DNA of 64,000 nucleotides, taken from contig BSBM01000712.1 in NCBI GenBank assembly GCA_027924585.1, positions 2,738,001-2,802,000 on the forward strand. The letters are read 5' to 3'. Numbering within the stretch: position 1 is the first letter of the stretch; every line of letters begins with the position of its first letter. The notes beneath the pieces were generated by a model that saw only the letters and a list, made by a program, of their open reading frames with translations, searched no databases and had not been told where the DNA came from. Of this stretch, positions 53,018 through 62,579 are shown in pieces. Position numbers and translations under genes: made by a program. The stretch comes from Larix kaempferi (Eukaryota > Streptophyta > Pinopsida > Pinales > Pinaceae).

Positions 53018-53479
53018 CTATCTGATGACTATTTTCGAGTCACCGAAGAATTTCAGATATTTCACATTCAAACCGATGGCTTTCTTCAATCCATGGACTA
53101 AATCTTCATATTGAACAGTATTATTAGTACAATTGAACTCTAATATACAAGACAAAAAGTGCTTGTTCCTCTCGGGATCCATTAGAACACAATCGGCTTC
53201 GGATCCTTCTTGAGTTTTGGAACCATCAAAGTACAACACCCAAAAAAAATTCTTTGATCTAACTAAGTTAGCATCTGAAACATCTATGTCAGTAACTAAG
53301 TTAACTATGTTACAGTTGATATCCTCAGTCCGAGAAAATTGAAGGAGATTGGACTGTTTGTCTGATTTATTGCTGATATATTCTGATTGATAATTTCCCA
53401 GTTCAATTTTCAAGAAAAAATTCCCCAAGACCGAAGATGAAAAAGCTACAGCTTCATTTTTTTCTTCTAGCTGAGTCAC
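53018..53479 (-). pseudogene. E2 aRNH (archaeal/plant-type RNase H) upstream of RT
   Basis: After a variable N-terminal part, residues 80-153 read WVLYFDGSKTQEGS, FNCTNNTVQYEDLVHGLKKA, LKFFGDSKIVIR. Asp85, the Glu in QYEDL and the Asp in FGDSK are three catalytic acids; the fourth is in the next segment. The fold is of the kind that in Tat elements normally follows the Gypsy RNase H. Here it comes before RT. It should digest the RNA of RNA-DNA hybrids during reverse transcription. Confidence 0.85.
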
Positions 53480-53763
53480 ATTCTACTTCATGTGTCGTTC
53501 TCGTAGTACTTTGATATGATTTTGCCTATTTTGGTATGGTAACCATAAGTGAGACCAATTTGCTGCAAAATTACCATCTAGTTTTGTAGACCAGTCCCTA
53601 CTCAAGATCAAACCATAAGATTCCGGGTATCAACTACCATTATATCTATGAATTGACACACTCTAGAGTCAGTAGAAAATCTAATAAGCACATCTTTCAT
53701 TTCCCCAATTACTTTAACACCAGTTCTATCTAGCTGAATAATCTGGGCTGGAGATGGAATTGG
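53480..53763 (-). pseudogene. E2 region between protease and aRNH
   Basis: About 280 bp linking protease to aRNH in broken frames. It is consistent with the C-terminal protease part (FSTDSRVCQFID-like wording, ILSRDWSTKLDGNFAANWSHLWLP-like) and is not open in one frame. Weakly supported. Confidence 0.35.
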
Positions 53764-54336
53764 CTACCCATTGATATTTCTGTAAATAGATAGAGGCATT
53801 ACATTCGAGGAAGCCCCAGCATCTACTAAACAATTATGCACGTTGTGATTGAATATTTCAAAGGTCAACAGAAAAGGTAATGTTTGGGATTTAGATTTCC
53901 CGCCAATACTAGCTTCATTTATTTCAGGATCTTCCTGAGTGTCTTCTAACGTAGTGCTCGATTGAGATTCAAGAGCTTGTAACAACTTCTTTCTTTGCTG
54001 AGGAAAACTACACATATCGAATATAGACACGTTTGCTTTTACTTTCTTTATGTCTTCGATTATGTCATATCCCATGTCACATTCCTTTACAACTTTTGGT
54101 TGATTGTCTGTCTTGTTTAAGGTTACCTTAGTTTGCTGTGTCGTTTCTACGTTTGGTTGTTTGGTAGGTATTTGGTTATCCTTGGGCTGCTGTGGAATAA
54201 CTGTGATGTGCCTTTTAGGTAATTCTTTGGAGGCTTTAGGTTTGGCCGTGGTTGAGATTGGATCCGTGATAGAACCTTTATTACGGGTAGTGATATTGAC
54301 TACTGAAACTTGACTTTCTTCGAGGTCATCTCCCAT
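53764..54336 (-). pseudogene. E2 aspartic protease
   Basis: The C-terminal part reads FLLTFEIFNHNVHNCLVDAGASSNVMPLSIYRNING, with the retropepsin motif DAGAS. The N-terminal 150 residues are a Lys/Thr/Pro-rich linker followed by SIFDMCSFPQQRKKLLQAL, typical of the region before protease in Tat elements. Confidence 0.85.
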
Positions 54337-54354
54337 TAGCTCAGTTAAAGGTAC

Positions 54355-55835
54355 CTAGTCCCATAAGACCATAGTGGTGTCTGGGTCGGGGTCTTCTGGT
54401 TCGGGAGCCTGTTCTTCTGGAGGATTGTCCTGATCCGGAATTTGTGAGTCTAGCATTTGGTTCATCACTAAGCTCATTGAATTTATCCATTGTGGACAAC
54501 TTTTTTCAGAGTGTGATTCCTGATGAAAAGTGCATAAATGTTCCATTCCTACTTCATTTAAATTTAAAATAGGAGAGTTGTTCATAGGCAGATGCGGCTT
54601 GTCATTTTCTTCTCTTTTCTTGTAGAAAGGCTTAAAAGGCTTCCTGGATGTACTAGCTGCTGTATCCTTTTCAAGGTCTACAATTTTATTTGACAGCTTT
54701 TGCATCATTTTGACTACATTCTCCATGTCTTCCGATGGCTCTTATTTGTTTCTTGTTAACAACAGGGATTTATTAGTAGTTGCTGGCTTTGCTTCTATAT
54801 CAAGAGCGTGTTTAGCAATATTGTCTGCTTCTTCCTCTACCTTCCTAGCTTCTTCAAAATTTTCTATTAAGGTAGTTTTCTTGGTTCTTTTAACAAACAT
54901 TGCTATGGGGGGATCGAGTGCTGTTGTATAATATTCAACTAAAGATTCTTTTGTGGGTTTAGTTGTTTCACTAAAACTATTTAACAATGTAGTGAACCTT
55001 TGGTTAAATTCTTGAACCTTTTCTTTATTCTCCATTCTCATGGACAACAATTCTTTCATGAGTGTAGCTACTGTCTTCTGATTCCCATATTTCTTTAAAA
55101 AACAATTCTCAAATTCTTCCTAATTGGAGATTGAGCTAGCTTGTAAACTAAAGTACCAGGATGATACCCTAGGCTCAAAACTATATGGAAAGAGTCTACA
55201 GACTACATCTTTGTGTTGCACATTCAAAAGACTTATAGCTAAATAAAAGCTCTTAAGGTGATCCTCAGCAGAGATACCTTTTCAAGGGTCATATTTAGGA
55301 AAAACTTTCTCAGGATTCTTAGGAAGATTATGAAAGGGTCCAACTAAATTAATGCTCCTCTTGCTCTCCATGTAGGAACAACTATATTTCCCCGTGAGGA
55401 ATTAGGTGGAGTATCGTGTGGAGTGTGAGGTGGAGAATTATTTGGGGTGTAAGGTTCCTCAAGATCTTGAAGGTTTTCAAGTTCAATTTCTCCAAGAGGT
55501 TCTGTGATTTCTTCCAAGGATAAACTTACTAATTCTTCAAAGTTCTGGACCAAAATAGAATCGCATGTGTATTGTCTTTCCCTTATAGGAGCTCTTCTTC
55601 GAGGAAGAAATGGAATTGCGTTTAAACCGCCAATCTATTTAACGTAAGAACGGGCATGCCTTCTCAGGTTTGCTACTTCCTCCAAAGGTATAGCATACAG
55701 TGTTTCTTGATTTTCAAATTCAGAATTGGGATTTTCTTGATTTGTCACTTCCACATCTGAATTGTCTGGGATTGTTGTTTTAATCGGGTTTCTAGATGGA
55801 TCTCCTCTTAAAGAAGAGTCTCCTGTATCAACCAT
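54355..55835 (-). pseudogene. E2 gag
   Basis: Open segments 55835-55635, 55553-55344, 55059-54742 and 54726-54355. Between 55343 and 55060 another frame shows SWYFSLQASSISNWEEFENCFLKKYG, the central Gag motif, followed by MKELLSMRMENKEKVQEFNQRFTTLLN. The last segment has a degenerate knuckle (CTFHQESHSEKSC, C-x2-H-x3-H-x4-C), a form common in Tat Gag. It starts right after the PBS. Confidence 0.8.
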
Positions 55836-55843
55836 ACACCGGT

Positions 55844-55862
55844 GGCCCTCCTTCCAGCGCCA
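55844..55862 (-). promoter_or_regulatory. E2 primer-binding site, tRNA-Asn-like
   Basis: On the minus strand TGGCGCTGGAAGGAGGGCC resembles the complement of plant tRNA-Asn (TGGCGCTAGAAGGAGGTC as I recall it) with two mismatches. It is 7 bases from the LTR end and 9 bases before the gag reading. A tRNA-Asn primer is reported for some Tat elements. Confidence 0.7.
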
Positions 55863-55869
55863 AAACTAT

Positions 55870-56735
55870 TGATACCTCAAAAATCGTAGCATCAATCAGC
55901 AAGGGATTCTCCCAGGTAAACAGTCCCAATTAGATTGTCCACTGTTTGATGTAGGGAATCCGTCCGGTTAACGGTTCTAGCTACCGTAAGATTTAAATAT
56001 TTTGGTTATTTACACCGGTTGCAGCCTGATCCACCGTTTATGTATTTTATTTTTATATGAAATGAAAGTGCCCTAATCTAAATGCAAGTAGCTAATATAA
56101 ATTAATCTAAAACTGTATAAGCAAACTTAACCTATACTTGCAAGGAGAAAACTGTAAAGATGAGTAATAAACTGCAGGAAACACCTAAAGATTATACAGA
56201 TAACCATTTAATCACAAAGATGTACTTATAGTAGAATATGAAAGATATTAAAGATAACTTTAATTCATTTAATGCATTCCATTACTCATTTGAGATGAAC
56301 ATATTTGCACAGGAAAATGTAAGAGCATCCGTCACATAGAAACAATTCATGATAGTAAAGAACGATCTCATAGCAATATGCAGATGATACAGGAATAATC
56401 CAACACACATTTGACACATTTCCTAGGAAAAAACGCCTTCTCCCAGGCTTTCATTAGGCAAAATCGAGTTCTTGGAGCAAGTAGAAAAATAATTCACGTA
56501 CTAGGAAGAAACTTCATTCACCTGCCAAAATTCCTTGTCCCTTCTCTTATCTCTCCATATATAGTTTAAGAAATTGCTCCTTGAGCTGACAAGTGTACCC
56601 TAAATTTTTGGAAACTTCTAATTTGTCTTTTAGTATGTAATCACAAAGTTGAATAATTCGTGGGGAACTCCTTACAAAAAGACAAAATAAAAGACAACTG
56701 TCTCTTAATGTATTTACATATGAAAACTTTCCAAC
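55870..56735 (-). repeat. LTR of the E2/E7 family, shared between E7 (3') and E2 (5')
   Basis: The lower end is the CA of GAGGTATCA at 55870, next to the PBS. The upper end is uncertain (about 56735), placed at a TG following a purine-rich stretch (AGGAAAA) soon after the stop of the third ORF. A TATA-like box lies at 56557-56562 on the minus strand. No second copy is visible in the window for comparison, so the length is approximate. Confidence 0.55.
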
Positions 56736-56763
56736 TCATTTTCCTATAGTATAATAAGACAAA

Positions 56764-57693
56764 TTAAGGTCCAGTTGTCTCTGCTGATTCATTGGGTTGC
56801 TCTTCTCCTATCAACTCGCTTTCTTTAACAGGCTCATTTGCTCCCACAGGATCGCTTGATGGTGCTGATTTATCCTCCTGTTCAATATAGCTTTCCCAAT
56901 GTCCAATTTCTCTCAAAATGGTTTCCCCTCTCAATGAGATTGTCACATTCCATGCTATCTTATGTTTGCGCAAATCTGATTTGATAGTTGCTGTCCTTGT
57001 TACAGTCCTTTGTGCACAGATTTCTAGAAGGTGAGTTTGGACAACAATCTGCCCAATGAATTGATGGAGGTCTTGTGGGGCTATAGCTTCTACCTTCTTC
57101 AAATAATCAAATTTTGCATTCAGATTATCTTCCAGCTCCTTCATGCGCTGGTCTCTCTTAGGAAATTCATAAATGCTCTTTGGTAGAGGCATCTAACATG
57201 TCTCGTGAGCCTCTCGGATCTTGGAATAGATAACATAACACTTTCTTATGGTCTTTCGTATTTCAATACTTAACCTGTCACCACAATATCTACAAAATTC
57301 CAAGACTCCTATATCCATATCCAGCTCCTCATCAGTTAAAACACATAGATTTGGGGGAAAATTTGACTTCCCTTTTCTCCATTCTGACTGTTCCTTAATC
57401 TGGACCGCACATTGAGCAAACTTGTCTTTAATCTGAAGTGCTTCAATCTCAATGGTTGTCATCTTTGCGATCATTTCCTTCATCCCACAAATATTATTAG
57501 AAATGGATACCATAAATTGATGTATCTTCCCCTGCATATCACTGGCCTGCTTACAGAAGGTAGACAGATCCTTCCTGTTTTTTGTTATCTCTTTGAGCTG
57601 TTTCACTAACTCCTCCTTTTCCTGTATTAACCTTTCAAACTGAGGTTTGAAGATATGAGTCTGTTGAACCCTGCTGGCTTCGAGTTCCTCCAA
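56764..57693 (-). pseudogene. E7 third ORF, C-terminal coiled-coil part
   Basis: Two segments, 57693-57193 and 57192-56764, in one frame and separated by a stop. The sequence is Glu/Lys/Gln-rich with heptad spacing (QTHIFKPQFERLIQEKEELVKQLKEITKNRKDL), pointing to coiled coil, then IGQIVVQTHLLEICAQRTVTRTATIKSDL and an acidic Pro-rich end. The final stop is just upstream of the proposed LTR. No enzyme motif seen. Confidence 0.5.
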
Positions 57694-57743
57694 CTCTGAT
57701 ATACGAGTTTTAAGTTCTTTTGTTCATCCTCTGAAATAGCCAA

Positions 57744-58823
57744 CTACATCTCCAGTGAATTCTTCTCATTCTCGAGCCACAGAGCTTCCGAAGTTATCCT
57801 TAACTTCTCTTCCACGAGTTCTTTGTGTTTCCTCTTCAATTCATTTTCTTCTAACACCTCATTCTTCCTGTCAGCTTTTATTTTGAAGCATGTTTCCCTG
57901 TAATGTTTTACCTCTTCTATTAACCGGTCAGTATTGGCTTTACTTGCCTTGGCTGAAGCTACAGTGCATCCTGCTTGGAATGAAGGGTCGATGTCAGTCC
58001 CTTGGATTAGTGTGGTCTTCGATACTCTGAATTCATATAAGTCCTCCCCAATTTCCATTTTCTTTACTCTTCTGTCAATGATAGCCTTCTTCTGTTCATG
58101 AAAATAGACGGAATCCAGGTTGGCCACTTGGCGCTGCTTTCTGGGGTTGTATGGGGTCAGTTCTATTTCTTCAGTAGAAATAACCCCTTCATGAGCTATC
58201 CCTGGTTGGTCTATCTCTGACATACCTAAATCCATATCCTGTGTAATGGACGGGTTTCGTTTAGGAGTTCTTTCAGCCTTCTCCCCCTCTTGTCTTTCAG
58301 CTAGCCCTGCTAATTCTGCTTATCTGTCTACTTCCTCCAACAAGATCCTCTCTTCTTCTCTTTCTTGCAATTTAGTAGCCTATTCCTGGAGGATTCTATA
58401 TTATTCTTCTCTTTGGGCCCTTACTTCCTCCTCCTTCTAGATTCTAGCATCCTCTTCTTCTAAATATTTTTTCTCTTGCTCCCTCTGTGCTCTAGCAACT
58501 TCTTCTTGTTGTTGCAATTGAATAGCCTGCTCTCTCTGGATTCTTGCTGCCTCTTCTTGTCGAAACTTGGCAGCTTGTTCATTTTGAATCCTAGATGCTT
58601 CTTGATCTTGCTGATGTTTGATAGTTTGTTCATGTAATATCCTGTCATCCTCCTCTTGTTCTATTCTTGTCGAATCTCCTGATTGGGACACTGATGCTTC
58701 CTGCTCCTTTTGGATTAGGCCAACAGGCCTAGGCTTAGAGATCTTTCCACCTTTCTTCTTGTAGCGCTTGCCTAATTCAGTTAAGTTCCGAGCACTACGG
58801 AAAATATCTTCCTCTTGGTCCAT
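57744..58823 (-). pseudogene. E7 third ORF, middle coiled-coil part
   Basis: Segments 58823-58437 and 58235-57744 share one frame, with stops at 58437 and again before 58300. The first part has a striking REQ/EQA/QEEAARIQ heptad run (about 60 residues), a long coiled coil. The second starts ITQDMDLGMSEIDQPG and ends with more heptads (ELKRKHKELVEEKLRITSEAL). A frameshift near 57720 leads into the C-terminal part. Confidence 0.5.
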
Positions 58824-58874
58824 AAGATGGGTGTACTCGAAGCTGGTTTTGACATCAATAATATGTTCAACAGC

Positions 58875-60239
58875 TTAACCACAAGGGTCATGCCTTCTGA
58901 AAAACTTTGTACCAAAATGGAAGATGTCTAAATCTTGAACATAGTTTTCTCCTTCCCTGGTGCTCGGGAGGCTGTATGCGCCAATAGTGAAAGGCATTGG
59001 AGGATATATCCCTTTCTTCCTTTCAGTGAGAAATCTGTTGATTCTGCCGACGCTGAAGAGTTTCCTTATGGATTCCCTGTGTATCACAAAATCTGTAGCA
59101 TATTTGGGAAGCAAAAAGGGAGCTACGGATCCTCCACTCATTCAGATATAGGTACCTTCGATACCATGGTAATAATCGCCAAATGCTTCGATAATGGGCA
59201 TGGCGTTCTCTGACATGCAATCTGGTTCCTTTACAAAAATAAGCTGGTATAGAGGCATGATGAATTTCTCGCAAACCTGCTTGTAATAGCCCGTATACTT
59301 GCTTGCCCATGTGAGTTGATAGGCCATGAAGAGAGGTGTCTCTTTTCTGTTCCATGAGCAACCCAAGTTAGGGAAGGTGTGTATGCTTAGTAGGCAGTCT
59401 GTCAAGTATGAGGACATAAATAATTCCGCTTTCTTTTGAGTCATTCCTCCTTGGGCAGCAGTTAGCTGTGAGACCAAGCTGTCTGAAATTATATCAGCCC
59501 AATTAAAGATGGTACCATGCATAGCTATATGGAATATTACTGGTACCCATCCGAGCTTAAAGATATTCCCATTTGGCATACCAAAGATCCGGCTGAACAT
59601 CAAAACGATGAGTCTATAAGGAGTCTTTAGGAGGTTGCTCTCATACTCATTATTATTCCTCCTTCTTATCTGTCTGTCGACTATCATCATTTTCCTGGCG
59701 ATGTCCAGCGGGCCCATGAGATGTTCTACTATCCATTCATTATCTAAACAAACTTCAGCTAGAGGCAATCTGTAGGTAGCTGTGATATGCTTAGGAGCAA
59801 AAGATGCTAGGTTCATTCCACTCTTATCATTTATAAACCTGGTGTCAGTCTTGACATGAGGGATAAGCTAGCCAAGCACTTCAGAACATGGGAATAACTT
59901 AGGACAAGTTGTTGCCTTATGGAGATAGGACCTTCTGATATTTGCATATACCATAGCGTCCTCTATGGGGTTTTGAGAGTTGTCTTGATCTTTGATGAAT
60001 CTATATAAGTCACCCCACTGAAACTCTAGGGTATATCTTCCTGGGGGTACATTAGTGGTAGCTTGTGTATCAGTGAACATGGTTTCAAGTGAGGTATCCA
60101 GCAGGATTTCTACGTCCGAATCTGACTCCACCTTTTGCGCGGCCTTCTTCCTTGCTGACTTTCTATGCGTGTCAAACCTGCGGTGAGCCGGGTAGCACAA
60201 ATAATGAGTATGTAGAATTTTAGCAATTATTGAACGCAA
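58875..60239 (-). pseudogene. E7 third ORF, N-terminal globular part
   Basis: Segments 60239-59868, 59816-59142 and 59141-58875 share one frame with stops between. The largest is 224 residues: APKHITATYRLPLAEVCLDN, LLKTPYRLIVLMFSRIFGMPNGNIFKLGW, AELFMSSYLTDCLLSIHTFP, EAFGDYYHGIEGTYI. I know of no function. Composition is that of a folded protein. The third segment (PKYATDFVIHRESIRKLFSVG) links it to the coiled coils. The start at 60239 is a TTG; the frame may start in an upstream exon. Confidence 0.5.
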
Positions 60240-60245
60240 TACTTC

Positions 60246-60900
60246 CTATAGATTGTGAAAAAACGTGACATAATTGGATTTTAACTAAATGATTTTCCAA
60301 ACATTAGTAGAGCATCCATAAAATTTATGGAATGTGCATTTTCATGATATGAAAGCTATTTTGAAAATAATTAACTGGTTTACGATACAACTATCATTCT
60401 ATTGCCGCAAGCTTTTACAAATGAATGCAGGGTTAGTCATGGTGCTACTAGTGTGGGCCAAGAGGCTTTCTTAATATGTTTTTGTGGCAATTTTGGCTCT
60501 AAAACCTGGATTTGGTACAAACAATTTTGTTATTCGAGATGTTAGCTACAGGTTTGGGCGTGGAGCATGATCTATGCGAGCAGGATACGGCTGTCAAGCT
60601 GTAAACAAAAATTTCAGGGAGTGTTTTCCTTATCAATGGGATTGCAGCGTGAGAAGTCTTACTTAGGACGTCGAGTAAGCAACCGTGGGAAAAGAACGAG
60701 ATGTGCATGAGAGGATAGGGCCTTCCGGGCTCTGGTTTGCATAGAATGGCTTCGTATTCTCATCGTATCAGATGAAAACTACCCGCTTAACGTGTATGGG
60801 TTTCCTTCGGCATATATATAGCAACAAAACTATCAAAAGGGAGTATGATTCAAGCTAAGAACCTCAGATAACATAAAAAAGGGAGGGACATAGCACCTAC
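60246..60900 (-). other. Possible intron in the E7 third ORF
   Basis: On the minus strand GTAGGT at 60900-60895 could be a donor and TTTTTTCACAATCTATAG ending at 60246 an acceptor, with TACTAAT about 65 bases upstream as a branch-like site. Joining them keeps the phase between a coding-like upstream exon (60904-61176) and the third ORF at 60245. The stretch is otherwise gene-free. It also contains a plus-strand TATA-like string near 60811. Confidence 0.35.
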
Positions 60901-60903
60901 TTG

Positions 60904-61176
60904 TCAATTTCGCAGTATCTCTTGGTGGCTAGCGGGCATTCCTAGACAAATGGTGGTCCAAACAAAAATCCAATGGCGAGCTATGTCTTCCGTCAGCAGT
61001 GGTGGTATGAATTTCCCAAAATCCCATTCTACGCGCTCATATAGGGGAAGCATTAACTTCACATATGTGAAAGGTTGGCAGATTGATGAACACGGGGATC
61101 GAGGCAAATGGGCAATTAAAACAACACATGTCCACACTAATGACCCCACCAACTCCGTATTTGCACATATGCCCAA
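60904..61176 (-). pseudogene. Possible upstream exon of the E7 third ORF
   Basis: The C-terminal part reads FTYVKLMLPLYERVEWDFGKFIPPLLTEDIARHWIFVWTTICLGMPASHQEILRN, which looks protein-like, then TGA at 60904-60906. The first 35 residues look less like coding sequence. Stop followed by CAA and a donor-like GTAGGT suggest the TGA is a later mutation inside an exon. Weakly supported. Confidence 0.35.
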
Positions 61177-61887
61177 ATCGACTTTTGTGCCAAAGCGACA
61201 ATCTTATTGTTAAGTTTTGCGCCCGTAGCGGACGTCTTAGTCTTAAATCGTGCGACGATGAATTGCGCCAAAAATTAAACTCATAGGCTACGTCAAAGGA
61301 CGAAGTGTGGTTATAATGTCGACCATTTTGGGGATAAAATTTGCGCATCGGCGGAGGATTTGGTCACAACCTGTGCGCCAATGAAAGATGTGCCATAGAG
61401 TCGTGAGGAAAGATCCGACAGGTTTCCGTATTGGTGTCCCTTTTAGGGTTAAATCATGCACCAAAGCGCCTGATATGTCGTTAGCAATTGCGCCACAGGA
61501 GGCCACCATTGCACAATTGTCCTTAGAGTGCGCCGAAAGCGACAATCTTATTGTTAAGTTTTGCGCGATTTGTGGACAAGTTAAGTTTAAAAGCTGCGCA
61601 AGAAGCCCCAAAATTCGTTGAATTATGGTTGGGATTTTCGCCGAAGCGGCAGAGTTAAGGTTAATATTTGTGACGAAGTAGTAGAGTTATGATTAAAATT
61701 CGCGCCAAAGGCTAAAAGTGATTTTGCCTTAGAAAAAATTTGGATGACAAACTTCTTTGGAAAACAAGTGTTGAAGTTTGCCAAAATGGACTATGATAAG
61801 CTTCAAAGAAAAGAGAAACATTTGTTGCAAACAATGTAGAAGGAGGGGCCCCAACATTTTCAAAAATTTGGGGAAGGATGTTGCAGC
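61177..61887. repeat. Gene-free stretch with a 30-bp direct repeat and many GCGCCAAA-like motifs
   Basis: GCGACAATCTTATTGTTAAG plus a following TTTTGCGC occurs near 61195 and near 61537, about 342 bp apart. Motifs such as GCGCCAAA, GCGCCGAA and TTGCGC recur over the stretch, suggesting an old, diverged tandem array. Small frames overlap these repeats and are not regarded as genes. Confidence 0.55.
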
Positions 61888-62516
61888 AACAACATAACTG
61901 TACACCCTTCTTTACCATTTGCTGCAAAGGGAGTGAAATCAGGCACAAACCTTCGAACAAAATTAATGGTGCCCATGAATGATTGCATAGATTTTTTATT
62001 GTGGGGCATGGGAATCTTGCTGATACCTTGCACTCTCTCTTGATCTATTGAGATTCCCTTCTTTGAAATGACATGACCCAAGAGTTTACCCTCAAGAACA
62101 ACGAAAATACTTTTATTGGGATTTAAAGAAATTCCATACTTCCTGCAGCGATAAAAGATTTGCTTCAAGTGGAAAACATGGTCTTCCCTTTTCTTTGAGA
62201 AAACTGTCACATCATCTAAGTAAACCACTACACATTGACAGCCCAATCCTTGAAAATCAATGTCCATGGCTCATTGAAAGGTAGCTCCTGCGTTTATCAA
62301 TCCGAATGACATTCTGCGATAAGCAAAGGTTCCCCACTTTGTACGAAAAGTGGTTTTGAGTCGGTCCTCTTCCGCTACTAACACTTGATTGTATCCAGAA
62401 AAACCATCTAGTAGGGAGAAAAGTTCTGATCCTAACACCATCTGCAAGATTTGTTCCATTGGGGGCATGGGGTATTTGTCTTTATCAGAAGTTTTATTCA
62501 AGTTCCGGAAATCCAC
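61888..62516 (-). pseudogene. E7 reverse transcriptase
   Basis: The first segment (62516-62271) has MDFRNLNKTSDKDKYPMPPM, SLLDGFSGYNQVLVAEED, FGLINAGATFQ, then TGA 62271-62273. The second (62267-61860) has YLDDVTVFSKKREDH (active site), FVVLEGKLLGHVISKKGI, GTINFVRRFVPDF. After this a short deletion changes the frame (PLQQMVKKGVQL) and homology stops. The stop is at the same codon as in E2. Confidence 0.88.
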
Positions 62517-62579
62517 ACATAGTCTGATTTCTCCCGACTTCTTCCGGACGGGGACTACATTAGTGACCCATTCAGAATG

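Larger units (their letters stand above)
12511..56735 (-). mobile_element. E2: Tat-like Ty3/Gypsy element, split into three pieces by nested insertions
   Basis: Reading the minus strand from the right: LTR (about 56735-55870), PBS, gag, protease, aRNH, RT, start of RNase H (to 51405), rest of RNase H (35384-35105), integrase (13253-12511). The first junction is proven by a 5-bp duplication around E5 (ATTCA at 35380-35384 and 51400-51404) and by protein continuity across it. The second is supported by correct domain order across E3 and a shared CACAA (13249-13253 and 35100-35104). The element is truncated inside integrase at about 12511. All reading frames are damaged. Confidence 0.75.
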
